A stretch of DNA of 64,000 nt from Paenibacillus radicibacter (GTDB lineage: Bacteria > Bacillota > Bacilli > Paenibacillales > NBRC-103111): NCBI RefSeq assembly GCF_024721995.1, contig NZ_JANQBC010000008.1, positions 1 through 64,000 of the forward strand. Reading direction: 5' to 3'. Below the pieces are notes generated by a model. That model searched no databases. It worked only from the letters and a program-made list of their open reading frames with translations, and had not been told where the DNA came from. A program made the translations under genes and the position numbers. Below are positions 7,591 through 15,941 of this stretch, piece by piece. Each line of letters begins with the position of its first letter. Position 1 is the stretch's first letter.

Positions 7591-7639
7591 AATACAAAAT
7601 GCCCGCTTCTAAGCTGTATAAGCTTTAGAAAGCGGGCAT
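7591..7639 (-). terminator. Terminator after the YczE-like gene
   Basis: Stem ATGCCCGCTT-CTAA (7599-7612) with TTAGA-AAGCGGGCAT (7625-7639), followed on the minus strand by TTTGTATT. It closes the amidohydrolase operon. Confidence 0.8.
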
Positions 7640-7658
7640 CCTATTTTACAAGTCAAAC

Positions 7659-8348
7659 TTAAGATTTAATTGTATTCTCGTGCGTCTGTGAAGCTTTACG
7701 TTTATTGAACAAGTATGTGTACAAGCGAATGTATTGACCGACTAAGATCGCATTGATGATCGTACCTTCACGGATGAATTTAACTTCAGCCAAGAACAAG
7801 AGACCGATACAAGCCGACACGACAAGTAAGGAACAATCAAACACCGTCTTCACGTTCCCCCACTTCTTGCCGAACTTGTTCACTACTGTGTTTACGAACA
7901 AGTCTACCGGAATCAGTACGAGATTCGCTTGAATCATGAGATATAAACCGAAAGCTAAGAAGGCATCACCAATGGCAAGAAGAATGAATTTCGTATAATA
8001 CACATCTAGCTTGATGAAGCTCGTTAACCCTAAGTTAAAATCCAAGAAAATACTAAGTGCTAGTGCCGGAATTAATCCCGCAATAAACGTAATTTTGAAT
8101 TTTTTCGGCGCAACAACGTACGCAAGCACCAACATGATAAGTTCCAATAGGAAAGAGTAAGTTCCTTGACTAAGTGCAGGGAAAATAACGGTCATCGTTC
8201 GCGTCAAACTGCTCTGAGGTGAAATACCAATACCTGCTCGAATAGCTAAGCTAATACCTAAAGTTAATATATAAATACCAACTAAATAAACGATCCATCT
8301 CTTCGTTAAACTGCCGCTAGACATTGCAATTGCGCTATTAGGTTGCAT
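7659..8348 (-). CDS. YczE/YyaS/YitT family integral membrane protein
   Basis: 229 residues with about five membrane helices and the Gly-Ile-Gly-Ile-Ser-Pro sequence after helix 1 typical of YczE/YyaS membrane proteins. Their function is not established; some are linked to export or transport. It follows the amidohydrolase by 38 bases and shares its operon, so it may move that enzyme's substrate or product, which is inference. GTGAGG precedes the ATG. Confidence 0.75.
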   Translation of the reverse strand: MQPNSAIAMSSGSLTKRWIVYLVGIYILTLGISLAIRAGIGISPQSSLTRTMTVIFPALSQGTYSFLLELIMLVLAYVVAPKKFKITFIAGLIPALALSIFLDFNLGLTSFIKLDVYYTKFILLAIGDAFLAFGLYLMIQANLVLIPVDLFVNTVVNKFGKKWGNVKTVFDCSLLVVSACIGLLFLAEVKFIREGTIINAILVGQYIRLYTYLFNKRKASQTHENTIKS

Positions 8349-8386
8349 ATATCCTCACTCTTTCCATAGAAAATTAGAATTTAATA

Positions 8387-10114
8387 TTATTCCATGAAGC
8401 GGAAACGATGAAGAGAAATAAATAGACTAAGAAGCTTGTTCACAACAGGCTCGCCTTCATTACGGTTACCCAATTGTTCTAACGCAGCGTCAATGCTTGC
8501 CGCACTTGCTGTAAGTTCATCCACGGTCATGTTCGCCATAACCCCGTGAATTTCAAGAGGCATCACACTCTTAATCGCCTTGTTCTCGGTAACGATACAT
8601 GCGCCTGAGTATTGGTCCACTTCTTTCAAACAGTAGCACATCTCGTCACTTTCTTGTCCCACTGCTACGAAATAAGGAGTCGGAGCTGGCCAGAATGTCG
8701 CTACTGCACCGCTTTCTACGTATACCCCTTTAAATAAACCGCTTACAACATGTCGTTTGTCACTGGCATAACGCTGAACTACAGACAAACGGCTTAATTT
8801 CTCACCTTCATGCTCAGGTACGATCTTACCATTATGGATCGGAACCCAAATTTCTTGGTAGAATTTCGCATGACCACGACCATATACGTCGAACATATAC
8901 ACTTTCGCCTTCGTACCATCTTCCGACACTTCTAGCGGTACAATATCCAGCTCTTCCGGCTGTAAGTCTTCAAGACCTCTTACACCCTTCGTACACATAC
9001 CGGAGTAGTCGATCTCCGCATTCTTAAGTAACTTCTTGTCTTTGGCAATCAGTTCACCATCTTTAAATACGTATAGCGGATTAATCTTAGACAAGCTGTC
9101 TGTTAGAACGATATCTGCGAAGCGTCCAGGTGTCAATGAACCAATCTGATCTTCCATATGGAACGACTTCGCCGCATTGTAGGAAGCCATCTTAATCGCC
9201 TTGATCGGACTAATCCCCATCTCTGCACATAGCGAGATAATCCAGTCCATATGCCCCATCTTCTGCAAGCGCTCAATCGAGATGTTGTCCGTACATAACA
9301 TAAAGTTATCTGTCGGGAACTTACGGTCTACGATCGCACGAAGTAAATTCTTAATCACTTCACTGCTGCCGACACCGAACTTGATTTGTGTTGCAAAACC
9401 ATAACGAATGCTCTTCTCAATATCGTTCACATTCCATACATCATGGTTGTTCGATACGCCAATGGCTGGCAAGTAATTCAAGATCATATCGGAAAGAGCA
9501 GTTACACCCCAATGTCCGTTAATAAATCCGCCCTTTTCTCTCACCCATGCTGCTTTGTGGAAATCATCTTCATCGCCTGAGCTGTATGTGAAATGCTCAA
9601 ACTCACCTAATCCGATGACCGGTTCCATATCTAGTACTGCTTTTGTTACATGTGCGGCTACCTTCTTACCCGGTGCAAACGCATACAATCTGTAAGGCAG
9701 TTTATCGTAATCTTGGAATAAGCTCTTCGCTGCTTCAATTCCATCCTCACCTGCTGCACTTAGTAGATCCAAGCACTCCGCATAAATCGTTGTCGTTCCA
9801 CAAGGAACCATCGCTTCTGCTAGTGCAGTCGGATTCGCAAGCTGTGATTCAAAGTGTAGATGCGCATCAATTAAGCCTGGAATCGCATATAACCCTTTGC
9901 CGTCGAATACTTCTTTCACTTTGATTATAGATTCATCGGGATTAAGTGCAACAATTCGTTTGTCATAGACGAGAATCGAACCTTGGTAGACGGTTTCTCC
10001 GTGTACGTCCAAGATGTTCAAGTTCTTAAGAAGAAGATCTGCTTCATACTTGCCGTTTAAAATGTCAAAAATCGTGTGGACTTTATCCAGATGGTTCACT
10101 GCTGTAAGTTTCAT
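8387..10114 (-). CDS. Adenine-deaminase-like amidohydrolase, divergent
   Basis: 575 residues with the two-part layout of COG1001 adenine deaminases: a metal-dependent barrel (about 60-340) and a C-terminal domain (about 400-575). Visible metal-site elements are Ile-Asp-Ala-His-Leu-His-Phe-Glu-Ser (about 82-90), Gly-Leu-Gly-Glu-Phe-Glu (about 168), Asn-Gly-His-Trp-Gly (about 199) and Cys-Thr-Asp-Asn. True adenine deaminases usually have Asp-Pro-His-Glu after the first barrel strand, Gly-His-Cys/Ala-Pro, and Cys-Thr-Asp-Asp. Here the first reads Ala-Glu-Cys-Leu and the others are altered too. The fold call is firm but adenine should not be assumed as substrate. ATG after GGGAG; operators for the adjacent LacI protein lie upstream. 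Confidence 0.8.
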   Translation of the reverse strand: MKLTAVNHLDKVHTIFDILNGKYEADLLLKNLNILDVHGETVYQGSILVYDKRIVALNPDESIIKVKEVFDGKGLYAIPGLIDAHLHFESQLANPTALAEAMVPCGTTTIYAECLDLLSAAGEDGIEAAKSLFQDYDKLPYRLYAFAPGKKVAAHVTKAVLDMEPVIGLGEFEHFTYSSGDEDDFHKAAWVREKGGFINGHWGVTALSDMILNYLPAIGVSNNHDVWNVNDIEKSIRYGFATQIKFGVGSSEVIKNLLRAIVDRKFPTDNFMLCTDNISIERLQKMGHMDWIISLCAEMGISPIKAIKMASYNAAKSFHMEDQIGSLTPGRFADIVLTDSLSKINPLYVFKDGELIAKDKKLLKNAEIDYSGMCTKGVRGLEDLQPEELDIVPLEVSEDGTKAKVYMFDVYGRGHAKFYQEIWVPIHNGKIVPEHEGEKLSRLSVVQRYASDKRHVVSGLFKGVYVESGAVATFWPAPTPYFVAVGQESDEMCYCLKEVDQYSGACIVTENKAIKSVMPLEIHGVMANMTVDELTASAASIDAALEQLGNRNEGEPVVNKLLSLFISLHRFRFME

Positions 10115-10198
10115 GTGTAATGCTCCCTTTCTTTTGTCATTTTATAAGTAGAGCGGTGAGGCTCATTCTTAACGTTAATTTGAGTTAGATTAGATCTA

Positions 10199-10212
10199 GT
10201 TAATCGTTTAAC
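10199..10212 (-). promoter_or_regulatory. LacI-type operator O1 before the amidohydrolase gene
   Basis: GTTAATCGTTTAAC, palindromic apart from its centre, with a central CG as is usual for LacI/GalR operators. It lies 85 bases upstream of the amidohydrolase start. Confidence 0.75.
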
Positions 10213-10244
10213 TAATGTTGAAAAATATATAATCGTTACATTTG

Positions 10245-10258
10245 GTTAAACGATTAAC
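10245..10258 (-). promoter_or_regulatory. LacI-type operator O2 before the amidohydrolase gene
   Basis: GTTAAACGATTAAC, the mirror form of O1. The 46-base centre spacing and an intervening TATATA-rich -10-like segment (about 10226-10232) suggest the two sites bracket the promoter. Confidence 0.75.
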
Positions 10259-10309
10259 TAAAACTGAAAAAGATATTCTGCCTGATAAGCAATCATTCTT
10301 CAAAACTTA

Positions 10310-11287
10310 TCAAGCAGAGTTACGTTCTACAATAATAGGTTCAAGCACCGTTACCGGTTCATACGCTTGTTTGCGGATTTGGCTAAGAATAATCTCAGCA
10401 CTTTGAATCCCGAGTTCTCGGTCTTGCAAATCAATACAAGTCAGCTCTGGACTGGAAATTTGTGAAATGATTGAATTCCCCAAGCTCACAACCGCTATAT
10501 CATCCGCAATCTGTACGTCCGCTTTAACAAGTGCCTTCGTCAGATGTGCAGCAAGCATCTCGTTAAGGACAAACACACCGTCGATGTTACGCTCAAGCAG
10601 CATTGGGATACAATCTTGGGATAAATCCATCCCATTATCCACTTTAAGAATGATCGGTCCTTGCTCATTGTTGCTTGCTTGTCGGTAGCCTTCTTCAAAG
10701 TAAGCAAGTAAATCATTCGGCAAATGCTTATGTACGAATGCAATGCGATTCTTTCCTTTGGCTAGTAGATGCTCAGTCGCAAGTTTACTTGCTTGAACCA
10801 TATCCGGATACACGAGCGGGAAGCCGTTATAGGCAATCCGTCTGTTCGCGTACACCACCGGAATTTTCCAGCCCACCACATCCTGAATACTTTCCTTAAA
10901 GGACATATCCGAGAATAACCCGATAAAGATAATACCTGCGATCATATTCTCTCGCATGAGTTGAAGAATTTCATCTTCACTAAGCTTCAGATTGTCGACT
11001 TCGTATATGAATAAATTGTAGTGATGCTTACCCAGTGTCTGGCTAATGCCAGAAGTCATTTCGGAATAATACTGATTGTTAATCTTCGGCAGAATGACCG
11101 CGATATTGAACGTCTCCCGACGCTTGAGTGCTTTCGCAACAACGTTCGGTACGTAACCTAGCTCTTTAATCGCAAGCTGGATCTTCGCCTCGGTTTCTTT
11201 TTTCACGACGATATCGGAATTTAAGAATCTCGACACCGTACAAGCGCTTACATTTGCGTGTTTCGCAATATCCTTAAGTGTAACCAT
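10310..11287 (-). CDS. LacI family transcriptional regulator
   Basis: 325 residues: an N-terminal LacI helix-turn-helix (about 1-50, Val-Ser-Ala-Cys-Thr-Val-Ser-Arg-Phe-Leu-Asn) and a periplasmic-binding-protein-like effector domain (about 60-325). Start ATG with AAGGAGG five bases upstream. Identical-type palindromes lie before its own start (11328-11341) and before the downstream amidohydrolase, so it probably represses both itself and the amidohydrolase-YczE operon. The effector is unknown and most likely relates to the amidohydrolase substrate. Confidence 0.92.
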   Translation of the reverse strand: MVTLKDIAKHANVSACTVSRFLNSDIVVKKETEAKIQLAIKELGYVPNVVAKALKRRETFNIAVILPKINNQYYSEMTSGISQTLGKHHYNLFIYEVDNLKLSEDEILQLMRENMIAGIIFIGLFSDMSFKESIQDVVGWKIPVVYANRRIAYNGFPLVYPDMVQASKLATEHLLAKGKNRIAFVHKHLPNDLLAYFEEGYRQASNNEQGPIILKVDNGMDLSQDCIPMLLERNIDGVFVLNEMLAAHLTKALVKADVQIADDIAVVSLGNSIISQISSPELTCIDLQDRELGIQSAEIILSQIRKQAYEPVTVLEPIIVERNSA

Positions 11288-11327
11288 CGGGACCTCCTTG
11301 CTATAAAAGCCAAGTTAAACGCATTTA

Positions 11328-11341
11328 GTTAATCGATTAAC
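11328..11341 (-). promoter_or_regulatory. LacI-type operator O3 before the regulator's own gene
   Basis: GTTAATCGATTAAC, a perfect 14-bp palindrome 41 bases upstream of the lacI start. It supports autoregulation and defines the consensus shared with O1 and O2. Confidence 0.8.
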
Positions 11342-11369
11342 CTGTTGATGGGAACATCATAGCATGGTA

Positions 11370-11384
11370 TTAAAGCGCTTGCAA
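11370..11384 (-). promoter_or_regulatory. Probable cre site upstream of the LacI gene
   Basis: TTGCAAGCGCTTTAA on the minus strand fits the cre consensus WTGNAANCGNWNNCW except for one position. It lies about 83 bases before the start codon. Confidence 0.5.
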
Positions 11385-11482
11385 GAAAATTCTATTATTT
11401 AAGTGTTAAGTGCTGTCTATAAACTTTAGATATGTATTTAGTGTTACGTAAAATGTGATGGAAGCAACAAGACCCAGCTTAA

Positions 11483-11596
11483 GCATCAACCAATATCCGA
11501 ATCTCGGTAGGCTTAGAAGATGTTAATGATATTATTGAAGATTTAAGTCAGGCTTTACGAACGATTCATAATAAAAATAACAAGACAAACGAATAA
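11483..11596 (+). pseudogene. C-terminal remnant of a Cys/Met-metabolism PLP enzyme
   Basis: Thirty-seven codons reading Ile-Arg-Ile-Ser-Val-Gly-Leu-Glu-Asp, then Asp-Ile-Ile-Glu-Asp-Leu and Gln-Ala-Leu, then a stop. This is the characteristic C-terminus of cystathionine gamma-synthase/O-acetylhomoserine sulfhydrylase proteins. A stop codon at 11480-11482 cuts it off from any body, and no PLP-domain sequence lies upstream. Its strand is opposite to both neighbours. Confidence 0.65.
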
Positions 11597-11645
11597 GCGT
11601 CCGATTCCCTTCCGCTTTTAGCAAATTGAAGGAGTTGGACGCTAA
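11596..11645. terminator. Bidirectional terminator
   Basis: AGCGTCC (11596-11602) pairs with GGACGCT (11637-11643), with partial inner pairing CGATTCCCTTC/GAAGGAGTTGG. T-rich sequence lies on both sides. It serves the chemoreceptor gene on the minus strand and the remnant on the plus. Confidence 0.65.
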
Positions 11646-11662
11646 TTTTATTCCATCTATTG

Positions 11663-12571
11663 TTATAACATTTGGCCTAATGTCTTAGCTTGATCATCTA
11701 GCTTGCCAACAGCTTTGCTAATCCCTGTGAACTCTTCTACCACTAGCTGAATCTGACTTTGACTATTGACAATTGCACTTTGAGAGGTTTTTGTGCTTTG
11801 ACTGACTCGATCAATATGCTTGGAAATGCCTTCGATGGTCGCTTGGATCTCCTGTGCAGCTTCACTAACGTTCTTCGCCAACTTCCGAACTTCAGTGGCT
11901 ACAACATTAAAACCTCGTCCATACTCCCCTGCGTGTGCCGCTTCAATCGCAGCGTTTAAGGCAAGTAAATTGGTATGTGATGCAAAGCCCCTAATCGTCT
12001 CTACGATACGGCGGACAGCTATGTTCTGCTGTTCTAAGTCATGAAGATAGACTAGACTTTGCTCATTATCTTCCACGAGATGAGCAATTACCGAAGCAAC
12101 CTGTTGATTACGTGTTATTCCATCCTGCGTACGGGTAAACAATTCTTCTGACATTTTTTTAAGTTCACTTGATACTTGGGCTTTCGCAACTTCTCGTTCT
12201 GTTATATCAGTTGCTACTTTTAGGACTGCCACTACTTGACCCTCTTCATCTAGAATAGGCATATAGGTGGCTTCAAGATTAAGCATTTTTTGGGTCTTAG
12301 ATACACGAATGATTTTTTCTTGAAACATTTTGCCACTTCTTAGGTTATGCCAAAACGTCAGATAATCGGAACTACTCGCATAATCATCCGTACAAAATTG
12401 CCTATGATGTACACCAACTAACTCGGATAAAGTGTATTCCATTGCATGTGCAAAATTCTCATTTGCCCACAGCACTTCTCCCTGCGTATTAAATTCAATC
12501 ATCGCAAGCGATTGCTCTAAAGCAGCAAGTACCGCTTTGTCGTTTAAGACTTGCTTCGTATGTATTGCCAT
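11663..12571 (-). CDS. Soluble PAS-containing methyl-accepting chemotaxis-type protein
   Basis: 302 residues, no membrane segment. A PAS domain (about 10-125, with Asn-Glu-Asn-Phe and the C-terminal Asp-Ile-Thr-Glu-Arg-Glu boundary) precedes a short coiled coil and a truncated signalling domain (about 170-300). The hairpin tip [11 protein letters not shown] is intact, so it should contact CheA/CheW in the cytoplasm. PAS may bind haem, flavin or a small ligand. I chose the ATG at 12571, which has GAGGGG six bases and AGGAGG about 13 bases upstream; the frame stays open further upstream to about 12622 without a better signal. Confidence 0.85.
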   Translation of the reverse strand: MAIHTKQVLNDKAVLAALEQSLAMIEFNTQGEVLWANENFAHAMEYTLSELVGVHHRQFCTDDYASSSDYLTFWHNLRSGKMFQEKIIRVSKTQKMLNLEATYMPILDEEGQVVAVLKVATDITEREVAKAQVSSELKKMSEELFTRTQDGITRNQQVASVIAHLVEDNEQSLVYLHDLEQQNIAVRRIVETIRGFASHTNLLALNAAIEAAHAGEYGRGFNVVATEVRKLAKNVSEAAQEIQATIEGISKHIDRVSQSTKTSQSAIVNSQSQIQLVVEEFTGISKAVGKLDDQAKTLGQML

Positions 12572-12649
12572 TATTCCCCTCGTCCTCCTACATTCACTTC
12601 GTTCAAATACCTCTCTACGCACCGCTTCTCATCATAGCAAATAATGTTA

Positions 12650-12705
12650 AAGAACAAAATCCCCATAGTGTATACACCTTTTGTTAAAGTGTCCACTCTA
12701 TAGGG
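12650..12705 (-). terminator. Terminator after the SCIFF maturase gene
   Basis: Imperfect 17-bp stem CCCTATAGAGTGGACAC with GTGTATACACTATGGGG (about 12661-12704), followed on the minus strand by ATTTTGTTCTTT. Confidence 0.7.
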
Positions 12706-12738
12706 ATCATTTCAAATGATAAACTCTAGGAAGTGCTC

Positions 12739-14118
12739 CTACATCTCTCGAATCGTCTCTGCAATCTTCGTCATCATGGAACATTCAACCCGCTTACGGA
12801 AGACGTCACAACTAAATTCATGGATACCGCTAATTGATCCTGTTGCATGCAAGGCATTGGCAGGACAGCCACCGCTGCAGTAAAGCTTCGCCCAACAATC
12901 CTTACACTCAGGCTTTGAATAGCAGTTGTTTTCTTTAAACTGACATTCTAGATCTGAACGCGTCACACCATCCCAGAGATTGCCCATACTGTATGCTTCA
13001 TCGCCAACGAACTGGTGGCAAGGGAACAGCTCTCCCCAAGGTGTGACAGCCAGATATTCTGTACCCGAACCACACCCTGTGATTCGCTTCTGAATACATG
13101 GACCTTCTGAGAGATCCAGCATGTAATGATAGAACGTAAATCCTCTTCCTTGCTCGCCACGCTCAATCATTTCCTTAGCAAGAATCTCGTATTGATTATA
13201 AATCTCTGGTAGATCCTCTTCCGTAAGTGCATAAGGTTCCTTAGAATCACAGATGACCGGTTCCATCGAAATTTTATCAAAGCCAAGGTCTGCGATATGG
13301 AAAATATCATTCGTGAAATCCACATTGTTGCGTGTATATGTACCCCGAATATAGTATTCTTGATCGCCGCGCTTCTCAATAAATTCCTTGAACTTCGGTA
13401 CAATATGCTCGTAACTTCCTTTACCCGTAATTGTCTTCCGAAGTCGATCATGCACGCCTTGTCTTCCATCTAAGCTGAGTACGACATTGTACATTTCCTG
13501 ATTCAAGAACTCCGTCACTTCATCATTTAACAGCATGCCGTTCGTCGTAAACGTAAAGCGGAAGTTCTTCTTATATTCCTTCTCACGGCTTCTCGCATAT
13601 GCGACGATCTGCTTCACGACTTTCCAAGCCATTAATGGCTCCCCGCCAAAGAAATCGATGTCCAAATTCCGGTGATGACCGGAGTTCTCCAACAAGAAAT
13701 CAATGGCTTTTTGTCCAACTTCAAAGCTCATGATTGCACGATCGCCCTTGTACTCACCTTGACTAGCGAAGCAATAGTCACAGGATAGATTGCACGTATG
13801 CGCAACATTAAGACACAGTGCCTTCACGTATGTTTTTCTCTTTTTCAAATCCATAGAGAGATTCTCATATGCATCGCTTGTAAATAGCTGTCCACTATCT
13901 TTAAGTCCGCCAATTTCCTTAATCGTATCTCGAATAATTTCCTCGGAAATGTTAGGATCATGTTCATATTTAACCTGCATAGACTGCAGGATTTCGTCTG
14001 TCGTTACGCTCTCATACATCGCGATAATGTCATATGCCAAGTCATCGACCACATGCACTGCTCCGCTATAGGTATCAAGCACGATGTTATATCCGTTAAG
14101 TTGATATTGATGAATCAT
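12739..14118 (-). CDS. scfB: Radical SAM/SPASM maturase of the SCIFF ranthipeptide
   Basis: 459 residues, the usual size for this maturase family. The radical SAM cluster motif Cys-Asn-Leu-Ser-Cys-Asp-Tyr-Cys is near residues 109-116, followed by the Gly-Gly-Glu-Pro loop. The C-terminal SPASM domain begins at Cys-Gly-Ser-Gly-Thr and carries about nine cysteines for two auxiliary [4Fe-4S] clusters (Cys-Lys-Asp-Cys, Cys-Ser-Gly-Gly-Cys). An N-terminal RiPP-recognition-like segment precedes the barrel. By homology it installs thioether bonds from cysteine sulfur to non-alpha carbons of the precursor encoded 90 bases upstream. The ribosome site AAAGGAG lies about 14 bases before the ATG, which may keep expression low. 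Confidence 0.92.
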   Translation of the reverse strand: MIHQYQLNGYNIVLDTYSGAVHVVDDLAYDIIAMYESVTTDEILQSMQVKYEHDPNISEEIIRDTIKEIGGLKDSGQLFTSDAYENLSMDLKKRKTYVKALCLNVAHTCNLSCDYCFASQGEYKGDRAIMSFEVGQKAIDFLLENSGHHRNLDIDFFGGEPLMAWKVVKQIVAYARSREKEYKKNFRFTFTTNGMLLNDEVTEFLNQEMYNVVLSLDGRQGVHDRLRKTITGKGSYEHIVPKFKEFIEKRGDQEYYIRGTYTRNNVDFTNDIFHIADLGFDKISMEPVICDSKEPYALTEEDLPEIYNQYEILAKEMIERGEQGRGFTFYHYMLDLSEGPCIQKRITGCGSGTEYLAVTPWGELFPCHQFVGDEAYSMGNLWDGVTRSDLECQFKENNCYSKPECKDCWAKLYCSGGCPANALHATGSISGIHEFSCDVFRKRVECSMMTKIAETIREM

Positions 14119-14156
14119 ATTCGTTAATCAGACTCCTTTATCCAACCAAGTTAAGA

Positions 14157-14194
14157 CCAAAAAAATAGCCGCCCATCTAACTTTCAACGGGCGG
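14157..14194 (-). terminator. Terminator/attenuator between precursor and maturase
   Basis: CCGCCC (14169-14174) pairs with GGGCGG (14189-14194), and TATTTTTTT follows on the minus strand. Placed between scfA and scfB, it would let much more precursor than enzyme mRNA be made. Confidence 0.8.
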
Positions 14195-14207
14195 TGAATG
14201 ATACTGC

Positions 14208-14357
14208 TTATTTGTTCATTGCATTTTCACAACGTTGATTGGCAACACCACAGGATGTTTTACATGCGGATTGGCAAGAAGTTTGGCATGCACCGCATCC
14301 GCCGTATTTTACCGTTTCCAATAGTGTGCGTGTACTTAGTGTTACGATTCTCTTCAT
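14208..14357 (-). CDS. scfA: SCIFF ranthipeptide precursor (six cysteines)
   Basis: 49 residues with cysteines at 21, 24, 28, 32, 36 and 43 and the core Cys-Gln-Thr-Ser-Cys-Gln-Ser-Ala-Cys-Lys-Thr-Ser-Cys. This is the hallmark of six-cysteines-in-forty-five (SCIFF) peptides, best known from Clostridia. The leader (about 1-18) has Met-Lys-Arg-Ile and a hydrophobic patch that should bind the maturase. I chose the internal ATG at 14357, which has GAGGAG nine bases upstream; an in-frame ATG 13 codons earlier lacks a site. The maturase gene follows immediately. SCIFF function is not settled; roles in cell-density signalling have been proposed in clostridia. Confidence 0.9.
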   Translation of the reverse strand: MKRIVTLSTRTLLETVKYGGCGACQTSCQSACKTSCGVANQRCENAMNK

Positions 14358-14474
14358 GATGATTAACTCCTCTGCTGTCAATGTGATCAGTTTCACTTAT
14401 GTATGCTTGAACAATGGTATCAGCAATATAGTGGTGCAACAATCAAATTGGTCACACTTACTATGATTTCCCCT

Positions 14475-14516
14475 CCAAAATAAGCAAAGACCACCTCCAT
14501 GATGTTGGAAGTGGTC
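14475..14516 (-). terminator. Terminator after the Gfo/Idh oxidoreductase gene
   Basis: GACCACCTCCA (14489-14499) pairs with TGGAAGTGGTC (14506-14516), followed on the minus strand by TTTGCTTATTTT. Confidence 0.8.
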
Positions 14517-14552
14517 GAAGCACCATCATTAAATTATCTTATGAGAGCGAAC

Positions 14553-15545
14553 CTAAGCTTTTAACTCACTTACCTTGACCACACGCTGCTCCTGCCAAGA
14601 TAGATTGGATGCCTCCATCAACTTCGTCAGGTCAATAGCCATTGCAAGGTTATATTCTGTTCGAAGTCCCGTATGTATGCTGTTCACCCACATGTCGAAT
14701 GAATTTGTCGTAGGGGATTCGATAGGAATCTCGATATGCCCTTCAGCAATAGTTGAACTGCGAACATATAGCTTATCCGCATCTTGGAATCCATATAGTA
14801 AGGTTCCTGTTGTTCCATGTATTTCAATTGTAAAAGGTGAATGCGGCGTAACAAATCCAGTCTCCACAATACCGATTGCACCACTTGGATAAGTTAGAAT
14901 CGAGATGGCGTTATCCTCTACTTCTCTACCTGTCACATAGCCATATTGGGTACTCACACGATCAGGTTCACCAAGGAATAGTCGCGTTAAATACATCGGA
15001 TGGCAGCCAAGATCAATCATTGCACCACCATGTGTTTCGCTCTTGTTATAGAAATGCTCAGGTAGCCAATTGGCGATTGCGCCATTATGAGCTACACGTA
15101 CACGCACTTGGGTGAGTTCTCCAAGCCACTTATTGTCCAGTACTTGCATAATCGATTTTGTATACCCATGGTACAGTCTTGGAAGTGAGACTGTTAGACT
15201 TACACCTGCTTCACGAACAGCTTGTATAATTTCATTTGCTTCTCTAAGTGTAGGAGCGAGTACTTTTTCCGTAAAAATATGCTTTCCAGCTCTCGCAGCT
15301 TGAATCATCACATCACGATGTGTACTTGTTGGACTGTCTACAATGACAGCCGTAATATCATCTTGACTTAGCAACTCTTCTAAAGTGTTGTAAAAAGGGA
15401 CTCCTCTATTCTCTGCTTCTTGTCTTCCACGCTCTGGATTCTCATCCCAAATGCCTACAATCTCCGTGTCAGGATGTTCATTTGTAAGTTTAGCGTAGTC
15501 GCCAGCATGTACATGCCAGAAGCTGATCATACCTACCTTAATCAT
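14553..15545 (-). CDS. Gfo/Idh/MocA family oxidoreductase
   Basis: 330 residues. An N-terminal Rossmann domain (about 1-120) contains the acidic Asp-Glu-Asn-Pro after strand 2 and a Glu-Lys-Val substitute for the usual Glu-Lys-Pro at about residue 95. The C-terminal alpha/beta domain contains Gly-Gly-Ala-Met-Ile-Asp-Leu-Gly-Cys-His-Pro, where the histidine is the likely catalytic base. NAD(P)-dependent sugar, polyol or inositol dehydrogenation is typical. It is a single gene with its own terminator, so context gives no substrate. Confidence 0.88.
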   Translation of the reverse strand: MIKVGMISFWHVHAGDYAKLTNEHPDTEIVGIWDENPERGRQEAENRGVPFYNTLEELLSQDDITAVIVDSPTSTHRDVMIQAARAGKHIFTEKVLAPTLREANEIIQAVREAGVSLTVSLPRLYHGYTKSIMQVLDNKWLGELTQVRVRVAHNGAIANWLPEHFYNKSETHGGAMIDLGCHPMYLTRLFLGEPDRVSTQYGYVTGREVEDNAISILTYPSGAIGIVETGFVTPHSPFTIEIHGTTGTLLYGFQDADKLYVRSSTIAEGHIEIPIESPTTNSFDMWVNSIHTGLRTEYNLAMAIDLTKLMEASNLSWQEQRVVKVSELKA

Positions 15546-15734
15546 GCGTCACCATTCCTTTCGCTTCTATAAATTCCACACCTTAAAACTTTTAGCGAAA
15601 ATCATCGTACTTCTCGATTAACGTAACATAGGAATCATTTATTTTTCAATGAAAAATATATCGATTACACCACACATCAGATCGTGTATAATTTTCCATA
15701 ATCATACAGTATAAATCTGGATTTGAGGTGTTAG

Positions 15735-15941
15735 ATGATTAGTATACAAAAGATGTCCATTCTAGCTCTTGGTATGACCCTCATTCTCCTTCAAGGTTGT
15801 TCAGTGAATACGAGCAGTCCTGATCATCAAGAGCTAGTGAAACGAAAAGATCAAGAAATTGCAAACCTACACCAAGAAATTGAAGCCCTAAAGCAAGTGC
15901 GGAAGAACTATCAGTCCATTGTTACACATATCGTCGTATGA
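15735..15941 (+). CDS. Small lipoprotein with coiled-coil segment, possibly truncated
   Basis: 68 residues. A lipoprotein signal ends in Leu-Leu-Gln-Gly-Cys (Cys about 23), so it should be lipid-anchored outside the membrane. A charged heptad-like stretch (about 34-60, Lys-Asp-Gln-Glu-Ile-Ala-Asn-Leu) suggests a short coiled coil. The GAGGTGTTAG region before the start supports translation. The frame ends abruptly at TGA (15939-15941), overlapping the start of a second conserved-looking frame, so it may be the front half of a longer broken gene. No family was recognised. Confidence 0.6.
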   Translation: MISIQKMSILALGMTLILLQGCSVNTSSPDHQELVKRKDQEIANLHQEIEALKQVRKNYQSIVTHIVV

